In this document: positions 56,294 through 64,000 of the stretch, piece after piece
Position numbering within the stretch: the first letter of the stretch is position 1
Layout: each line of letters begins with the position of its first letter
Assembly (NCBI RefSeq): GCF_001423525.1
Contig: NZ_LMOI01000003.1
Span: 81,630-145,629, forward strand
DNA length: 64,000 nt
Origin: Arthrobacter sp. Leaf137
Lineage (GTDB): Bacteria > Actinomycetota > Actinomycetes > Actinomycetales > Micrococcaceae
Direction: 5' to 3'
The notes under the pieces: generated by a model
The model's database searches: none
The model's input: only the letters and a program-made list of their open reading frames with translations
Told to the model about the DNA's origin: nothing
Made by a program: the position numbers and the translations under genes

Positions 56294-57001
56294 ATGGACA
56301 TCATCCTCGTTCCCGGATTCTGGCTGGACGCTTCTTCCTGGGACGCGGTGGTGCCGGCGCTTGAAGCTGCCGGCCACCGCCCCGTTCCCCTTACCCTGCC
56401 CGGGCTGGAGTCGAAAGACGCCAACCGCGCAGGGATCGGCCTGCAGGACCACATCGATGCGGTGGTGGCTGCAGTGGATGGGCTGGACGGAAAAGCGGTG
56501 CTGGTGGGCCATTCCGGCGGTGGCGCCATCATCCACGGCGTCATCGATGCCCGGCCGGAGCGTGTGGCGCGGGCCATCTACGTGGACAGCGGCCCCCTTG
56601 GCGAGGGCGGGGTGATCAATGACGAACTTGAGGCGGACGGCCACGATATTCCGCTTCCGCCCTGGGAGGGATTCGAAGACGCCGACCTGGTGGACCTCGA
56701 CGATGCGTTGCGGGAACAGTTCCGTGCCCGGGCCATCCCGCAGCCCAAGGGCGTGGCCTTTGACCCGCAGCATCTCCATGACGAGCGGCGTTACGACGTA
56801 CCGGCCACTGTCATTGCCTGCGAGTTTCCTTCCGCGATGCTGCGCGAGTGGATCGCGGGAGGGCACCCCTTCGTGGCTGAACTGGGCCGGATGGAGTACG
56901 TGGAGTACGTGGACCTGCCCACCGGCCACTGGCCGCAGTTCACCAAGCCGAACGAACTGGGCAGGGCCATCGTGGCCGCCGTGGGCACACCGGGAGGCTG
57001 A
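56294..57001 (+). CDS. Alpha/beta hydrolase
   Basis: A 235-residue cytoplasmic alpha/beta hydrolase. It has the oxyanion segment ILVPGFWLDASSW, the nucleophile elbow VGHSGGGAIIHG, and the terminal His in PTGHWPQFTKP. The acid is presumably near the FEDADL region or the EYVEYVD strand. Small esterases of this type are common; the substrate is unknown. The gene is 39 bp after rsgA and may be cotranscribed. Confidence 0.85.
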   Translation: MDIILVPGFWLDASSWDAVVPALEAAGHRPVPLTLPGLESKDANRAGIGLQDHIDAVVAAVDGLDGKAVLVGHSGGGAIIHGVIDARPERVARAIYVDSGPLGEGGVINDELEADGHDIPLPPWEGFEDADLVDLDDALREQFRARAIPQPKGVAFDPQHLHDERRYDVPATVIACEFPSAMLREWIAGGHPFVAELGRMEYVEYVDLPTGHWPQFTKPNELGRAIVAAVGTPGG

Positions 57002-57108
57002 GTCGCCAGGCTTCGGCCGGCACGGGCATAGCCGGCCGCTGGACGCTTTTCCCAGCAGCCGTCATTTTGGGCAGGACCCCTTGCGCGGCCGGGCTGCACT
57101 CCGCATAC

Positions 57109-57129
57109 TAAATGAATGACATTCATTTA
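57109..57129. promoter_or_regulatory. Perfect 21-bp palindrome at the aguA start codon
   Basis: Arms TAAATGAATG and CATTCATTTA around one A. The aguA ATG at 57116 lies inside. A promoter TTGCGC (57081-57086) with a 17-base spacer and CATACT (57104-57109) would place the transcription start at about 57114-57116, so the mRNA would be leaderless and the operator would cover its start. TetR-type binding is likely. Confidence 0.7.
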
Positions 57130-58228
57130 TGCCTCTCTTGACGGAGCCAGCGCCGCCCCCGCTCAAGCAACCCCGGCTTCCCGGGCAGCCGCCTCCGGTG
57201 TCATGCCGCCTGAGTGGGGCGCCCACCAGCAGACGTGGATGGCCTTCCCTCCACCCAACGACACGTTCGGGCCAGCGGGGAGCCCCACCCTGGACCGCGC
57301 ACGCGCGGCGTGGACCAACGTGGCCCGGACCATTGCCCGGTATGAACCCGTCACCGTAGTGGCCGATCCCCGGGATGCCACCGCAGCCCGCGAGTGGCTC
57401 GGCAGCGATGTCGCCGTGGTGGAGATTCCGCTGGACGACGCCTGGATCCGGGACAGCGGACCCAGCTTCGTGCACCAGCCGGACGGTTCGCTGGCTGCCG
57501 TCGACTGGGTTTTCAACGGTTGGGGTGCGCAGGAGTGGGCCGCCTGGGACAAGGACCGGAAAGTCGCCTCCGCGGTGGCAGCACAATCCGGGGTCCCCGT
57601 CCGCTCCAGTCCGCTGGTCAACGAGGGCGGCGGCTTCCACGTGGATGGTGAAGGGACGGTACTGCTCACCGAAACAGTCCAGCTGGATCCCGGACGCAAC
57701 CCCGGAGTTACGAAGGAATCCGTAGAGGCCGAAATGCACGCGGCCCTGGGCACCACCAAGGCCATCTGGCTTCCGCGCGGACTCACCCGCGACTACGACG
57801 AATTCGGCACCCGCGGCCATGTGGACATCGTGGCCGCCTTCGCCGGGCCCGGCACCATACTGCTGCACCGGCAGGACAACCCGGACCATCCGGACCATGC
57901 CGTCTACCTTCAGTTGAAGGCTGTCCTGCAGGGCCAACTGGACGCCCAGGGCCGGCCCCTGCGCATCATTGACGTTCCGGCGCCCACCGTCCAATCGGAT
58001 GAGGAGGGATACGTGGACTGGTCCTACATCAACCACTACGTCGCCAACAACGTGGTGGTGCTGTGCGCGTTCGGCGATCCCAATGACGCCATTGCCCAGG
58101 GCATCCTGGAACGCGCCTACCCGGGACGGACAATTGAACTGGTGGACGCCCGGGACATTTTCGCCTTCGGCGGCGGCATCCACTGCATCACCCAGCAGCA
58201 GCCGGCACCCGGGGAAAGCGCCTCATGA
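57116..58228 (+). CDS. aguA: Agmatine deiminase
   Basis: A 370-residue agmatine deiminase converting agmatine to N-carbamoylputrescine and ammonia. Family marks are WGAHQQTWMAFPPPND, DAWIRDSGPSFV and the nucleophilic cysteine in GGGIHCITQQQP near 357. Start ATG 57116 gives an N-terminal extension of 29 residues; ATG 57203 would give the classical start. ATGA overlap with the amidase gene (58225-58228) shows coupled translation and suggests the amidase handles the product. Confidence 0.93.
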   Translation: MTFIYASLDGASAAPAQATPASRAAASGVMPPEWGAHQQTWMAFPPPNDTFGPAGSPTLDRARAAWTNVARTIARYEPVTVVADPRDATAAREWLGSDVAVVEIPLDDAWIRDSGPSFVHQPDGSLAAVDWVFNGWGAQEWAAWDKDRKVASAVAAQSGVPVRSSPLVNEGGGFHVDGEGTVLLTETVQLDPGRNPGVTKESVEAEMHAALGTTKAIWLPRGLTRDYDEFGTRGHVDIVAAFAGPGTILLHRQDNPDHPDHAVYLQLKAVLQGQLDAQGRPLRIIDVPAPTVQSDEEGYVDWSYINHYVANNVVVLCAFGDPNDAIAQGILERAYPGRTIELVDARDIFAFGGGIHCITQQQPAPGESAS

Positions 58229-59955
58229 GCCCGTTCAATGTAGTCGAAGCCGGCATTAGCACGCTCCGTGCGGCCCTCGAGGGGGGCGGAACCACCAGCG
58301 AGGACCTGGTCCGGGCATACCTGGCGCGGATTGAGAAGTATGACTCAAATGGAATATGCCTGAACGCCCTGGTGGTGATGAATCCGGACGCACTGGAAGA
58401 GGCCCGGGCATCGGACCGGCGGCGGGCTGACGGATCCCTGCTCGGCCCGCTGGACGGCATCCCCTACACCGCCAAGGACAGCTACCAGGCCCGCGGCCTC
58501 ACGGTGGCCGCCGGCTCACCGGCATTCAAGGACCTGGTGGCACAGCGGGACGCCTTCACCATCGAGCGGCTCCGCGCCGGCGGTGCCGTGCTTATCGGCC
58601 TGACCAACATGCCGCCCATGGCCAACGGAGGTATGCAGCGCGGCGTATACGGCCGTGCCGAGAGCCCCTACAACGCGGACTACCTCACCGCGGCCTTCGC
58701 ATCGGGTTCCTCCAACGGTTCCGGCACGGCCACGGCTGCAAGCTTCGCTGCATTCGGACTGGCGGAAGAGACCTGGTCTTCAGGCCGCGCCCCGGCATCC
58801 AACAACGCACTCTGCGCCTACACGCCCTCCCGCGGCGTCATCTCCGTGCGCGGCAACTGGCCCCTGGTGCCGACCATGGACGTGGTGGTCCCCCACGCCC
58901 GCTCCATGGCGGACCTGCTGGAGGTCCTGGACGTGGTGGTGGCTGACGACGCCGAAACCCGGGGTGACTTCTGGCGTGTCCAGCAGTGGATCCCGGTACC
59001 CAGGGCATCTGCTGTCCGGCCGCCGTCGTACATGGACCTGGCCGTTCCGGACGGCGCAGCCGCGGCAGGCGTGCTCACCGGCAAACGGTTCGGTGTGCCC
59101 AGGATGTACATCAACGCCGACCCGGACGCCGGCACGGCTCCGAACCCGGGAATTGGCGGACCCACCGGCAGGCGCATCGACACCCGCGGCTCCATCATCG
59201 ACCTGTGGAACGCTGCCCGGCGCGACCTCGAAGCCGCCGGCGCGGAAGTGATGGAGGTGGACTTCCCCGTGGTTTCCAATTACGAGGGCGACCGCCCCGG
59301 CGCCCCCACCATCGCCACCCGCGGCCTGGTGTCCGCCGACTACCTCCGCCGCGAAATCGTCGACCTCTCAGCCTGGGCCTGGAACGACTTCCTGGACGCC
59401 AACGGCGATCCCCGGCTGAACCGGCTGGCCGACGTCAAGGGCGCCGGCATCTTCCCGGCACCCGACGGCTCCCTGCCGGACAGGTACGACGGCTTCGACG
59501 ACGACATCAGCGACTATCCGGCGTGGATCCGCGAACACGGCGCCCCGGCCCTGGCGGAGATCCCGCACCTGCGGGCCGGGCTGGAGGGCCTGGAAGAGAC
59601 CCGCCGCATGGACCTGGAGCAGTGGATGGACCGGCTGGGCCTGGATGCCGTGGTGTTTCCCGCCGCAGCGGACGTGGGCCCCGCGGACGCCGACACAAAC
59701 AAGGACTCCGCCGATCAGGCCTGGCGCAACGGCGTCTGGGTGTCCAACGGCAACCTGGTCCCGCGCCACCTGGGCATTCCCACCGTCACGGTTCCCATGG
59801 GTTTGGCCGCGGACATCGGCATGCCGGTGGGACTGACCATCGCCGGCCGGGCCTACAGTGACACGGAACTGCTGCGCCTCGCGGCAGCCTTCGAAGCCAC
59901 GGGAAACCGGCGCGTACCCCCGCCGCGCACCACGTCCGCAGGAGATATCGAATAG
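58225..59955 (+). CDS. Amidase signature enzyme of agmatine operon
   Basis: A 576-residue amidase-signature hydrolase. The Ser-cisSer-Lys triad is visible as Lys in YTAKDSYQ, cis-Ser and Ser in ASGSSNGSGTATAA and the following ETWSSGRAPASNN. It resembles long actinobacterial amidases with a central insertion (about 240-330). Being cotranslated with agmatine deiminase, its substrate is probably N-carbamoylputrescine, replacing the usual nitrilase-type AguB, but that is inference. It ends before a palindromic hairpin. Confidence 0.85.
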   Translation: MSPFNVVEAGISTLRAALEGGGTTSEDLVRAYLARIEKYDSNGICLNALVVMNPDALEEARASDRRRADGSLLGPLDGIPYTAKDSYQARGLTVAAGSPAFKDLVAQRDAFTIERLRAGGAVLIGLTNMPPMANGGMQRGVYGRAESPYNADYLTAAFASGSSNGSGTATAASFAAFGLAEETWSSGRAPASNNALCAYTPSRGVISVRGNWPLVPTMDVVVPHARSMADLLEVLDVVVADDAETRGDFWRVQQWIPVPRASAVRPPSYMDLAVPDGAAAAGVLTGKRFGVPRMYINADPDAGTAPNPGIGGPTGRRIDTRGSIIDLWNAARRDLEAAGAEVMEVDFPVVSNYEGDRPGAPTIATRGLVSADYLRREIVDLSAWAWNDFLDANGDPRLNRLADVKGAGIFPAPDGSLPDRYDGFDDDISDYPAWIREHGAPALAEIPHLRAGLEGLEETRRMDLEQWMDRLGLDAVVFPAAADVGPADADTNKDSADQAWRNGVWVSNGNLVPRHLGIPTVTVPMGLAADIGMPVGLTIAGRAYSDTELLRLAAAFEATGNRRVPPPRTTSAGDIE

Positions 59956-60091
59956 CCCTGCCCGGACCTGGGTGCAGCAGCTATTCTGGACGCAGTGATT
60001 TTCATATCTTGCCTGTGACCCACAGCTTCCGCAGTCTTCACCCGTCGCTCCGGCCCCCGGTTACGAACGGGGCGGTGATTCCGCGTGCCAT

Positions 60092-60121
60092 GGAGGGGAA
60101 CCCAGTTTTGGGTTCCCCTCC
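60092..60121 (+). terminator. Hairpin between the amidase and pentapeptide genes
   Basis: Perfect 13-bp stem GGAGGGGAACCCA with TGGGTTCCCCTCC, 4-base loop. It is 137 bp after the amidase stop and 39 bp before the next ATG. No T-run, so it may be a terminator or a leader structure for the pentapeptide gene. Confidence 0.6.
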
Positions 60122-60159
60122 ACCCGGCACCCTTATCGGAAACATCTTCGGGAGACCCC

Positions 60160-61011
60160 ATGAACATCCAGCCACACGGCACGCCCCGCCTCACGCAGGA
60201 CACCCTCCGGCCTGACTGCGCCAACTGCTTCGCGCTCTGCTGCACCGCCTTCGGCTTTACCCGCTCGGCAGACTTCGCCATCGACAAGCCACCCGCTGCC
60301 GAATGCCCCAACCTTGCCACCGACTTCTCCTGCACCATCCACAACCGGCTCAGGCCCCGCGGATTCCGTGGCTGCACGGTCTTCGACTGCTTCGGCGCCG
60401 GCCAGTCGGTCAGCCAGGGCCTCTTTGGCGGGATCAGCTGGCGGGAGGACCCTGCGTCGCAGCCAGCCATGTTTGGGGCCTTCCGGGTGGTCAAGCAGCT
60501 CCACGAGATGCTCTGGCACCTGGCCGAGGCGCACCGGCGGACCTACAGCCCGGATACTGCCGCCGACGTGCAGCACCTTCGGGTGACGCTCGAGGAGGAA
60601 GCGGCCAGCGGCGCGCAGGCAGTCCTGCAACTCGACGTGGAGGCCCTGCACCACAGCACCGCGCAGCTCCTGCGGACCGTCAGTGAGGAGGTCCGGGCCG
60701 GCTACTTTACGGACGACGCCGGACCGGCCACCCGCCTGCACGCCGGGGCGGACCTTGCCGGTGCCGGGTTGCGGGGGTTGCAGCTGTGCGGGGCGGACCT
60801 TCGCAACGCACTGCTGATAGGCGCCGACCTCCGCAGCACGGACCTCACAGCCGTGGACCTCCTTGGTGCCGACCTGCGGGATGCAAGGCTCGACGACGCC
60901 GACCTGGCCGGCGCGCTCTTCCTCACGCAGGCGCAGGTCACCTCGGCCCGGGGTAACGGGGGCACGCGGCTTCCGCCGGTGCTGGCACGGCCGGGGCACT
61001 GGACGGACTGA
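60160..61011 (+). CDS. Pentapeptide-repeat protein with Cys-rich N-terminus
   Basis: A 283-residue protein. The N-terminal half has a Cys motif (CANCFALCC and CTIHNRLRPRGFRGCTVFDC, about 21-70) that could bind metal. The C-terminal region from about 195 carries pentapeptide repeats (ADLAG, ADLRN, ADLRS, ADLRD, ADLAG), a short right-handed beta-helix. The family is a frequent actinobacterial hypothetical; no activity is known. Start ATG 60160 has GGAG upstream. Confidence 0.8.
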   Translation: MNIQPHGTPRLTQDTLRPDCANCFALCCTAFGFTRSADFAIDKPPAAECPNLATDFSCTIHNRLRPRGFRGCTVFDCFGAGQSVSQGLFGGISWREDPASQPAMFGAFRVVKQLHEMLWHLAEAHRRTYSPDTAADVQHLRVTLEEEAASGAQAVLQLDVEALHHSTAQLLRTVSEEVRAGYFTDDAGPATRLHAGADLAGAGLRGLQLCGADLRNALLIGADLRSTDLTAVDLLGADLRDARLDDADLAGALFLTQAQVTSARGNGGTRLPPVLARPGHWTD

Positions 61012-61096
61012 GACGCGCACCGCGGAGCGTGCGGCGGGCCGGGAGAACGTGTGGAAGCCGGCCCGCTGGCACGCCGTGCCATGCTATGGAAGTGCC

Positions 61097-61126
61097 TTGA
61101 CACCCCTATTTGTTAGCGCTGACTGT
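61097..61126 (+). promoter_or_regulatory. Promoter and LacI-type operator before the alditol oxidase
   Basis: TTGACA at 61097-61102 is a consensus -35; a -10 (GACTGT) follows 18 bases later at 61121-61126. The overlapping TGTTAGCGCTGACT (61111-61124) is a near-perfect LacI-family operator (TGTTAGCGCTAACA type, two mismatches). It suggests repression by a sugar-responsive LacI protein encoded elsewhere. Confidence 0.6.
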
Positions 61127-61162
61127 TGAAGAAGCCACGAACCCGACCGGAGAGCCACCTCA

Positions 61163-62419
61163 ATGAAGAACTGGGCAGGAAACCTCGAATACGCATCGTC
61201 CGCCGTGCACCGGCCAGGATCGGTGGACGAGCTGGCAGCCCTGGTTGCGGCGGCGCCCCGGGTCAAAGCGCTGGGCTCGCGGCACTCCTTCAACCGGGTG
61301 GGCGACACTGAAGGACTGCACATCCTGTTGGACGGCCTGCCGCACAGCATCGAGCCGGACAGCGAACGGCAGACCGTCAGGGTCAGCGGGGGCGTCAGTT
61401 ACGGCGAACTGTGCCGGGCGCTTGAACAGTCAGACCTTGCCATCCACAACCTGGCGTCCCTCCCCCACATCTCGGTGGCAGGGGCCATCCAGACCGGGAC
61501 GCACGGCTCCGGCGTCCACAACCAGTCCCTGGCGGGCGAGGTGCAGTCCATCGAGCTGGTCCGGCCGTCCGGGGAAGTCCGGACCCTGACCCGCGCTGAC
61601 GGGGACGACTTCCTGGCCAGCGTGGTGGGCCTTGGCGCCCTGGGCGTCGTCACCGCCGTCGAACTCTCCACGCGGCCCAGCTTCCGCATGCGGCAACGCG
61701 TCCTCGAAAACCTGCCATGGGACGCCGCGCTGGCGAACTTTGACGCCCTGGTGTCCGCCGCCTACAGCGTGAGCCTCTTCACCACCTATGTGGGTGATTC
61801 GGTCAGCCAGGTCTGGCTCAAGGCCCTCGACGGCGAACCTCCGCTGGCCGGGCTCTTCGGTGCCACCGCCGCAACCCGTCCGCGGCATCCGCTGCCGGAC
61901 ATGTCCGCCGAGAACTGCACGCAGCAGCTGGACGAGGCCGGTCCGTGGCTGGACAGGCTGCCGCACTTCCGGCACGAGTTCACGCCCAGCAAGGGCGAGG
62001 AGCTGCAGAGCGAGTACATCCTGCCGCTGGAACACGCACCGGCCGCCATCGAGGCCGTGCGCACCCTGGCGGACCGGTTGGCTCCGCTGCTGTTCATCTC
62101 GGAAATCCGGACTGGAGCAGCCGATGAATTCTGGCTCAGCCCGTTCTACCGGCGGCAAAGCGTGGCCCTGCACTTCACGTGGAAGCCGCTGCAGGCGGAC
62201 GTCGAAGCGCTCCTCCCGGAACTCGAGGACCTGCTGCGCCCCTTCGGCGCCAGGCCCCACTGGGGGAAGCTCTTTACGCCGTCGCGGTTCGACTGGGAGC
62301 AGCTCTACCCGCGCTTCGCCGGCTTCCGGTCGCTCGCCTCGGCCCATGATCCTGAGGGGAAGTTCCGGAACGTCCTGCTGGACGGCATCCTCGGCGTTCC
62401 CGCTGCCAGCGGACGCTGA
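61163..62419 (+). CDS. aldO: Alditol oxidase (FAD-linked)
   Basis: A 418-residue oxidase, the same length as the characterised Streptomyces AldO. It oxidises sugar alcohols such as xylitol or sorbitol with oxygen, giving the aldose and H2O2. The PCMH FAD-binding domain comes first (KALGSRHSFNRVGD with His41 placed for covalent FAD; GAIQTGTHGSG), and the C-terminal ALO domain ends HWGKLFTPSRFDWEQLYPRFAGFR. It is cytoplasmic and monocistronic, behind a LacI-type operator. Confidence 0.9.
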   Translation: MKNWAGNLEYASSAVHRPGSVDELAALVAAAPRVKALGSRHSFNRVGDTEGLHILLDGLPHSIEPDSERQTVRVSGGVSYGELCRALEQSDLAIHNLASLPHISVAGAIQTGTHGSGVHNQSLAGEVQSIELVRPSGEVRTLTRADGDDFLASVVGLGALGVVTAVELSTRPSFRMRQRVLENLPWDAALANFDALVSAAYSVSLFTTYVGDSVSQVWLKALDGEPPLAGLFGATAATRPRHPLPDMSAENCTQQLDEAGPWLDRLPHFRHEFTPSKGEELQSEYILPLEHAPAAIEAVRTLADRLAPLLFISEIRTGAADEFWLSPFYRRQSVALHFTWKPLQADVEALLPELEDLLRPFGARPHWGKLFTPSRFDWEQLYPRFAGFRSLASAHDPEGKFRNVLLDGILGVPAASGR

Positions 62420-62468
62420 AACCCGGAACTCAGCGGGCCATGATGGCGGCGGCGGTTAGGCTGGAGGC

Positions 62469-62804
62469 ATGATACGCCGCTTCGCAGCCCTGTCCGCCGC
62501 CCCGCTCCTGCTCCTGCTCGCCGGCTGCGGAGCCGTGGAGGAGGCCGCAACGGATGCGGCCAACAATGCCGCATCCAAGGTTGCCACAGCAGCGGCGGAC
62601 GAGGTCAACAAGCAGATCTGCGCCGTGGTCCAGGACGGCCTGGTGAGCGTGCAGGATCAGCAGGTGCTGGCCGGGCTGGTTTCTGCTGCACGTACGGCGG
62701 GAGTCCCCACGGACATCACGACGCCGTTGGGCGAGATCGCGGAAGCCGGAGACCAGGTGCCGGCAGAGTCGGTACAGGCACTGCAGGACGCCTGCGCAGC
62801 TTAG
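62469..62804 (+). CDS. Predicted lipoprotein
   Basis: A 111-residue lipoprotein with lipobox LLAGC (Cys20) after the signal SAAPLLLLLAG. The mature protein is an Ala-rich helix (AATDAANNAASKVATAAADEVNKQ) followed by a short Cys-containing region (ICAVVQDG, DACAA). Function unknown. It follows the alditol oxidase by 49 bp and may share its transcript. Confidence 0.75.
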   Translation: MIRRFAALSAAPLLLLLAGCGAVEEAATDAANNAASKVATAAADEVNKQICAVVQDGLVSVQDQQVLAGLVSAARTAGVPTDITTPLGEIAEAGDQVPAESVQALQDACAA

Positions 62805-62844
62805 CGGCACACGACGGCACCGACCCAGGCAGGCCTGGGCCCTG

Positions 62845-63441
62845 TTATTGCGACTGGTCGAGTCCGTGCAGCCCGCCCGTGGCGGGAGGCCCGTGACCTT
62901 TCCGGTCGTGGACCGTCCGGTCCCGTGAGGACCGCTCAGAAGGCTGCGTCCCATGCGTGGTCCGCTCGTGGCCGGCCCTGTGCTGGGGCGGGGCAAAGGG
63001 AACCACATCCGAGTCCCTGCCCGCCGGTGCCGCCCGGATGAACTTGGACAGTTCTTCGCGCAGCACACTCCAGCCAATATCGGGGTCATCGGGGTAGGCG
63101 TCAACTTCCGCCTGCCGCGCTGCCTCCAGCGCCACAATGCCGGCGTCGGTCAGTTCGACCTTCAACTGGCGGCGGTCCGAGGCCTGCCGCGTCCTGGTGA
63201 TCTGTCCCGCGGCTTCCAGCCGGGTGAGGACCCTGCCCAGCGTCTGGCTTTGCACGCGGATCGCATCAGCGAGCCGCTCCTGGTTCAAGGGTCCGCCGGA
63301 CAATCCTTCCAGGGCAATGACTGCGGCTCGGGTCAGCCCCAGCGGAGCCAGTGCTTCATCCTGCCTCCGTTGGACCAGGCGGGCCGCCAGGGTGATCAGT
63401 CGATAGCTGTTCCGGGCATCCGGATCAAGATTACTGGTCAT
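62845..63441 (-). CDS. MarR family transcriptional regulator
   Basis: A 198-residue MarR regulator with the winged helix at about 35-120 (LTRAAVIALEGLSGGPLNQERLADAIRVQSQTLGRVLTRLE, in parts; ASDRRQLKVELTDAG). An unusual C-terminal tail of about 45 residues is His/Arg/Gly-rich and probably disordered. ATG 63441 has AGGAAGG upstream. The divergent region to the next gene contains TAAGCATGCTTA and two related sites. Confidence 0.87.
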   Translation of the reverse strand: MTSNLDPDARNSYRLITLAARLVQRRQDEALAPLGLTRAAVIALEGLSGGPLNQERLADAIRVQSQTLGRVLTRLEAAGQITRTRQASDRRQLKVELTDAGIVALEAARQAEVDAYPDDPDIGWSVLREELSKFIRAAPAGRDSDVVPFAPPQHRAGHERTTHGTQPSERSSRDRTVHDRKGHGPPATGGLHGLDQSQ

Positions 63442-63504
63442 CGGGCCGTGGCCTTCCTGTAGGTGGCAAAGCGGGGATCGCTCTTCATCGCTACATACAT
63501 ACAA

Positions 63505-63516
63505 TAAGCATGCTTA
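63505..63516. promoter_or_regulatory. MarR site 1, TAAGCATGCTTA
   Basis: A perfect 12-bp palindrome, 63 bp upstream of marR. Confidence 0.6.
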
Positions 63517-63570
63517 GCATCATCGTTGCAAGTGGGTCTATTGCCCCTCCCTTATGAAAGCCCGGGCGGG

Positions 63571-63606
63571 CGGCCCTGGCTGGCGTCTCCGTCGGGCCGT
63601 TTTTTA
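63571..63606 (+). terminator. Terminator with no gene in front of it
   Basis: Stem CGGCCC (63571-63576) with GGGCCG (63594-63599), then TTTTTTT (63600-63606). It is plus-directed but lies between marR (minus) and the next plus gene, so a short transcript or leader must end here. Part of the loop, GGCTGGCGT, is complementary to ACGCCAGCC at 63615-63623. Confidence 0.65.
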
Positions 63607-63641
63607 TAAAGTCCACGCCAGCCCCCTTGCGGAACAAAAGC

Positions 63642-63677
63642 CAAGTGTGCTTACTATCTAATTAGTAACCCTGCTTA
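63642..63677. promoter_or_regulatory. MarR sites 2 and 3
   Basis: CAAGTGTGCTTA (63642-63653) and TAACCCTGCTTA (63666-63677) share the core of site 1. TTACTA-TCTAAT-TAGTAA (63651-63668) is a third dyad spanning them. They sit just upstream of the stress-type gene at 63736. Confidence 0.5.
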
Positions 63678-63735
63678 CTAAACAGCCAGCTTTGCTGGTT
63701 CTTGATCGCCAGCTGACTTGAGGAAAGAGAGCCCG

Positions 63736-64000
63736 ATGACAGAGAACCAATGGCCCCAGACCCCCAACCCGGCCGTCACGGATCCTTACGGCGCCGCCAC
63801 AGTCGAGGATGGCTTCACTACTGCCTCGACGTCCGGTCCCGCCGGTGGTTCGAAGACCGACGCGGCAAAGGCAGAGGCCTCTGACGTGGCCGGACAGGCA
63901 ACCTCTGCGGCCAAGGATGTGGCGCATACGGCGAAGGAAGAAGCCGCCAACGTCGCCGCCGAGGCAAAGACCAACGCCAAGGACCTGATGAACCAGGCGA
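63736..64000 (+). CDS. Ala/Lys-rich helical protein, partial (stress-protein-like)
   Basis: The window ends in this gene; 88 codons are visible. The N-terminus is Pro/Thr/Gly-rich, then a repeated amphipathic pattern (AKAEASDVAGQATSAAKDV, AHTAKEEAANVAAEAKTN) like LEA-type or DUF3618-type envelope/stress proteins. GAGGAAAGAGA gives a ribosome site for ATG 63736. Expression is likely set by MarR, whose sites lie upstream. The end is missing, so the family stays open. Confidence 0.6.
   Translation, partial: MTENQWPQTPNPAVTDPYGAATVEDGFTTASTSGPAGGSKTDAAKAEASDVAGQATSAAKDVAHTAKEEAANVAAEAKTNAKDLMNQA

Noticed and set aside
63530..63610. 6C-type actinobacterial small RNA
   Set aside because: The C-rich stretch is present but the two C6 loops that define 6C RNA are not seen.

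Overview
The window is high-GC, densely coded DNA with frequent ATGA overlaps, GTG/TTG starts and few intergenic gaps. The content points to an actinobacterium of the Micrococcaceae (Arthrobacter or Pseudarthrobacter-like): an MptB-type mannosyltransferase beside polytopic GT87-type enzymes, an alditol oxidase of Streptomyces type, a PEP synthase with its DUF299 regulator, and several small conserved proteins I associate with that family. No rRNA, tRNA, CRISPR array or intact insertion sequence was seen. The genus is inferred from gene content only.

Layout. 0.4-4.5 kb: two FdhA-like zinc dehydrogenases with a small partner protein, then a DUF1345 membrane protein. 4.5-10.6 kb: a LytR_C pseudogene fragment, then a minus-strand AraC / cellulase-like / DUF5107-TPR carbohydrate cluster. 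10.6-13.9 kb: ppsA with its regulator. 14.2-19.9 kb: a tartrate/dicarboxylate operon (D-tartrate dehydratase, DctA, hydroxyacid dehydrogenase, tartrate/malate dehydrogenase) with a divergent GntR regulator and three evenly spaced operator copies. 20-25.5 kb: a membrane protein, AraC-VOC-UvrA2 genes, a lipid-anchored-looking hydrolase and a MOSC protein. 25.6-28.4 kb: a secreted Cys-containing peptide cassette with a membrane partner, a secreted serine protease and a small isolated protein, each followed by a hairpin. 28.6-33.97 kb: MFS/GntR, an MHS transporter and a LysR/RhtA pair.

33.97-37.9 kb looks like an accessory insertion: a truncated cyclase gene, a GT1 glycosyltransferase with divergent TetR, and a rifampicin-monooxygenase-like flavoprotein. 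38.7-43 kb: two tandem GT87-type paralogues, both apparently starting at ATT, convergent with MptB. 43-46.5 kb: MerR, SulP, a lipoprotein and a low-GC secreted protein. 46.5-50.7 kb: Gfo/Idh-ThuA-Gfo/Idh catabolic operon whose LacI regulator carries an in-frame amber codon, although both operators are intact. 50.7-56.3 kb: GGDEF protein, zinc-ribbon protein, two CNNM/CorC genes preceded by a Asp/Pro-rich upstream ORF, and RsgA with its own leader ORF. 57-60 kb: agmatine deiminase and amidase under a perfect palindrome. 60-64 kb: pentapeptide protein, alditol oxidase, lipoprotein, MarR and the start of a stress-type helical protein.

The best candidates for something undescribed are the 25.6-26.7 kb secreted-peptide cassette, the Asp/Pro-rich leader ORF before the CNNM transporters, the ATT-initiated gene pair, and a MarR-like motif repeated at both ends of the window.
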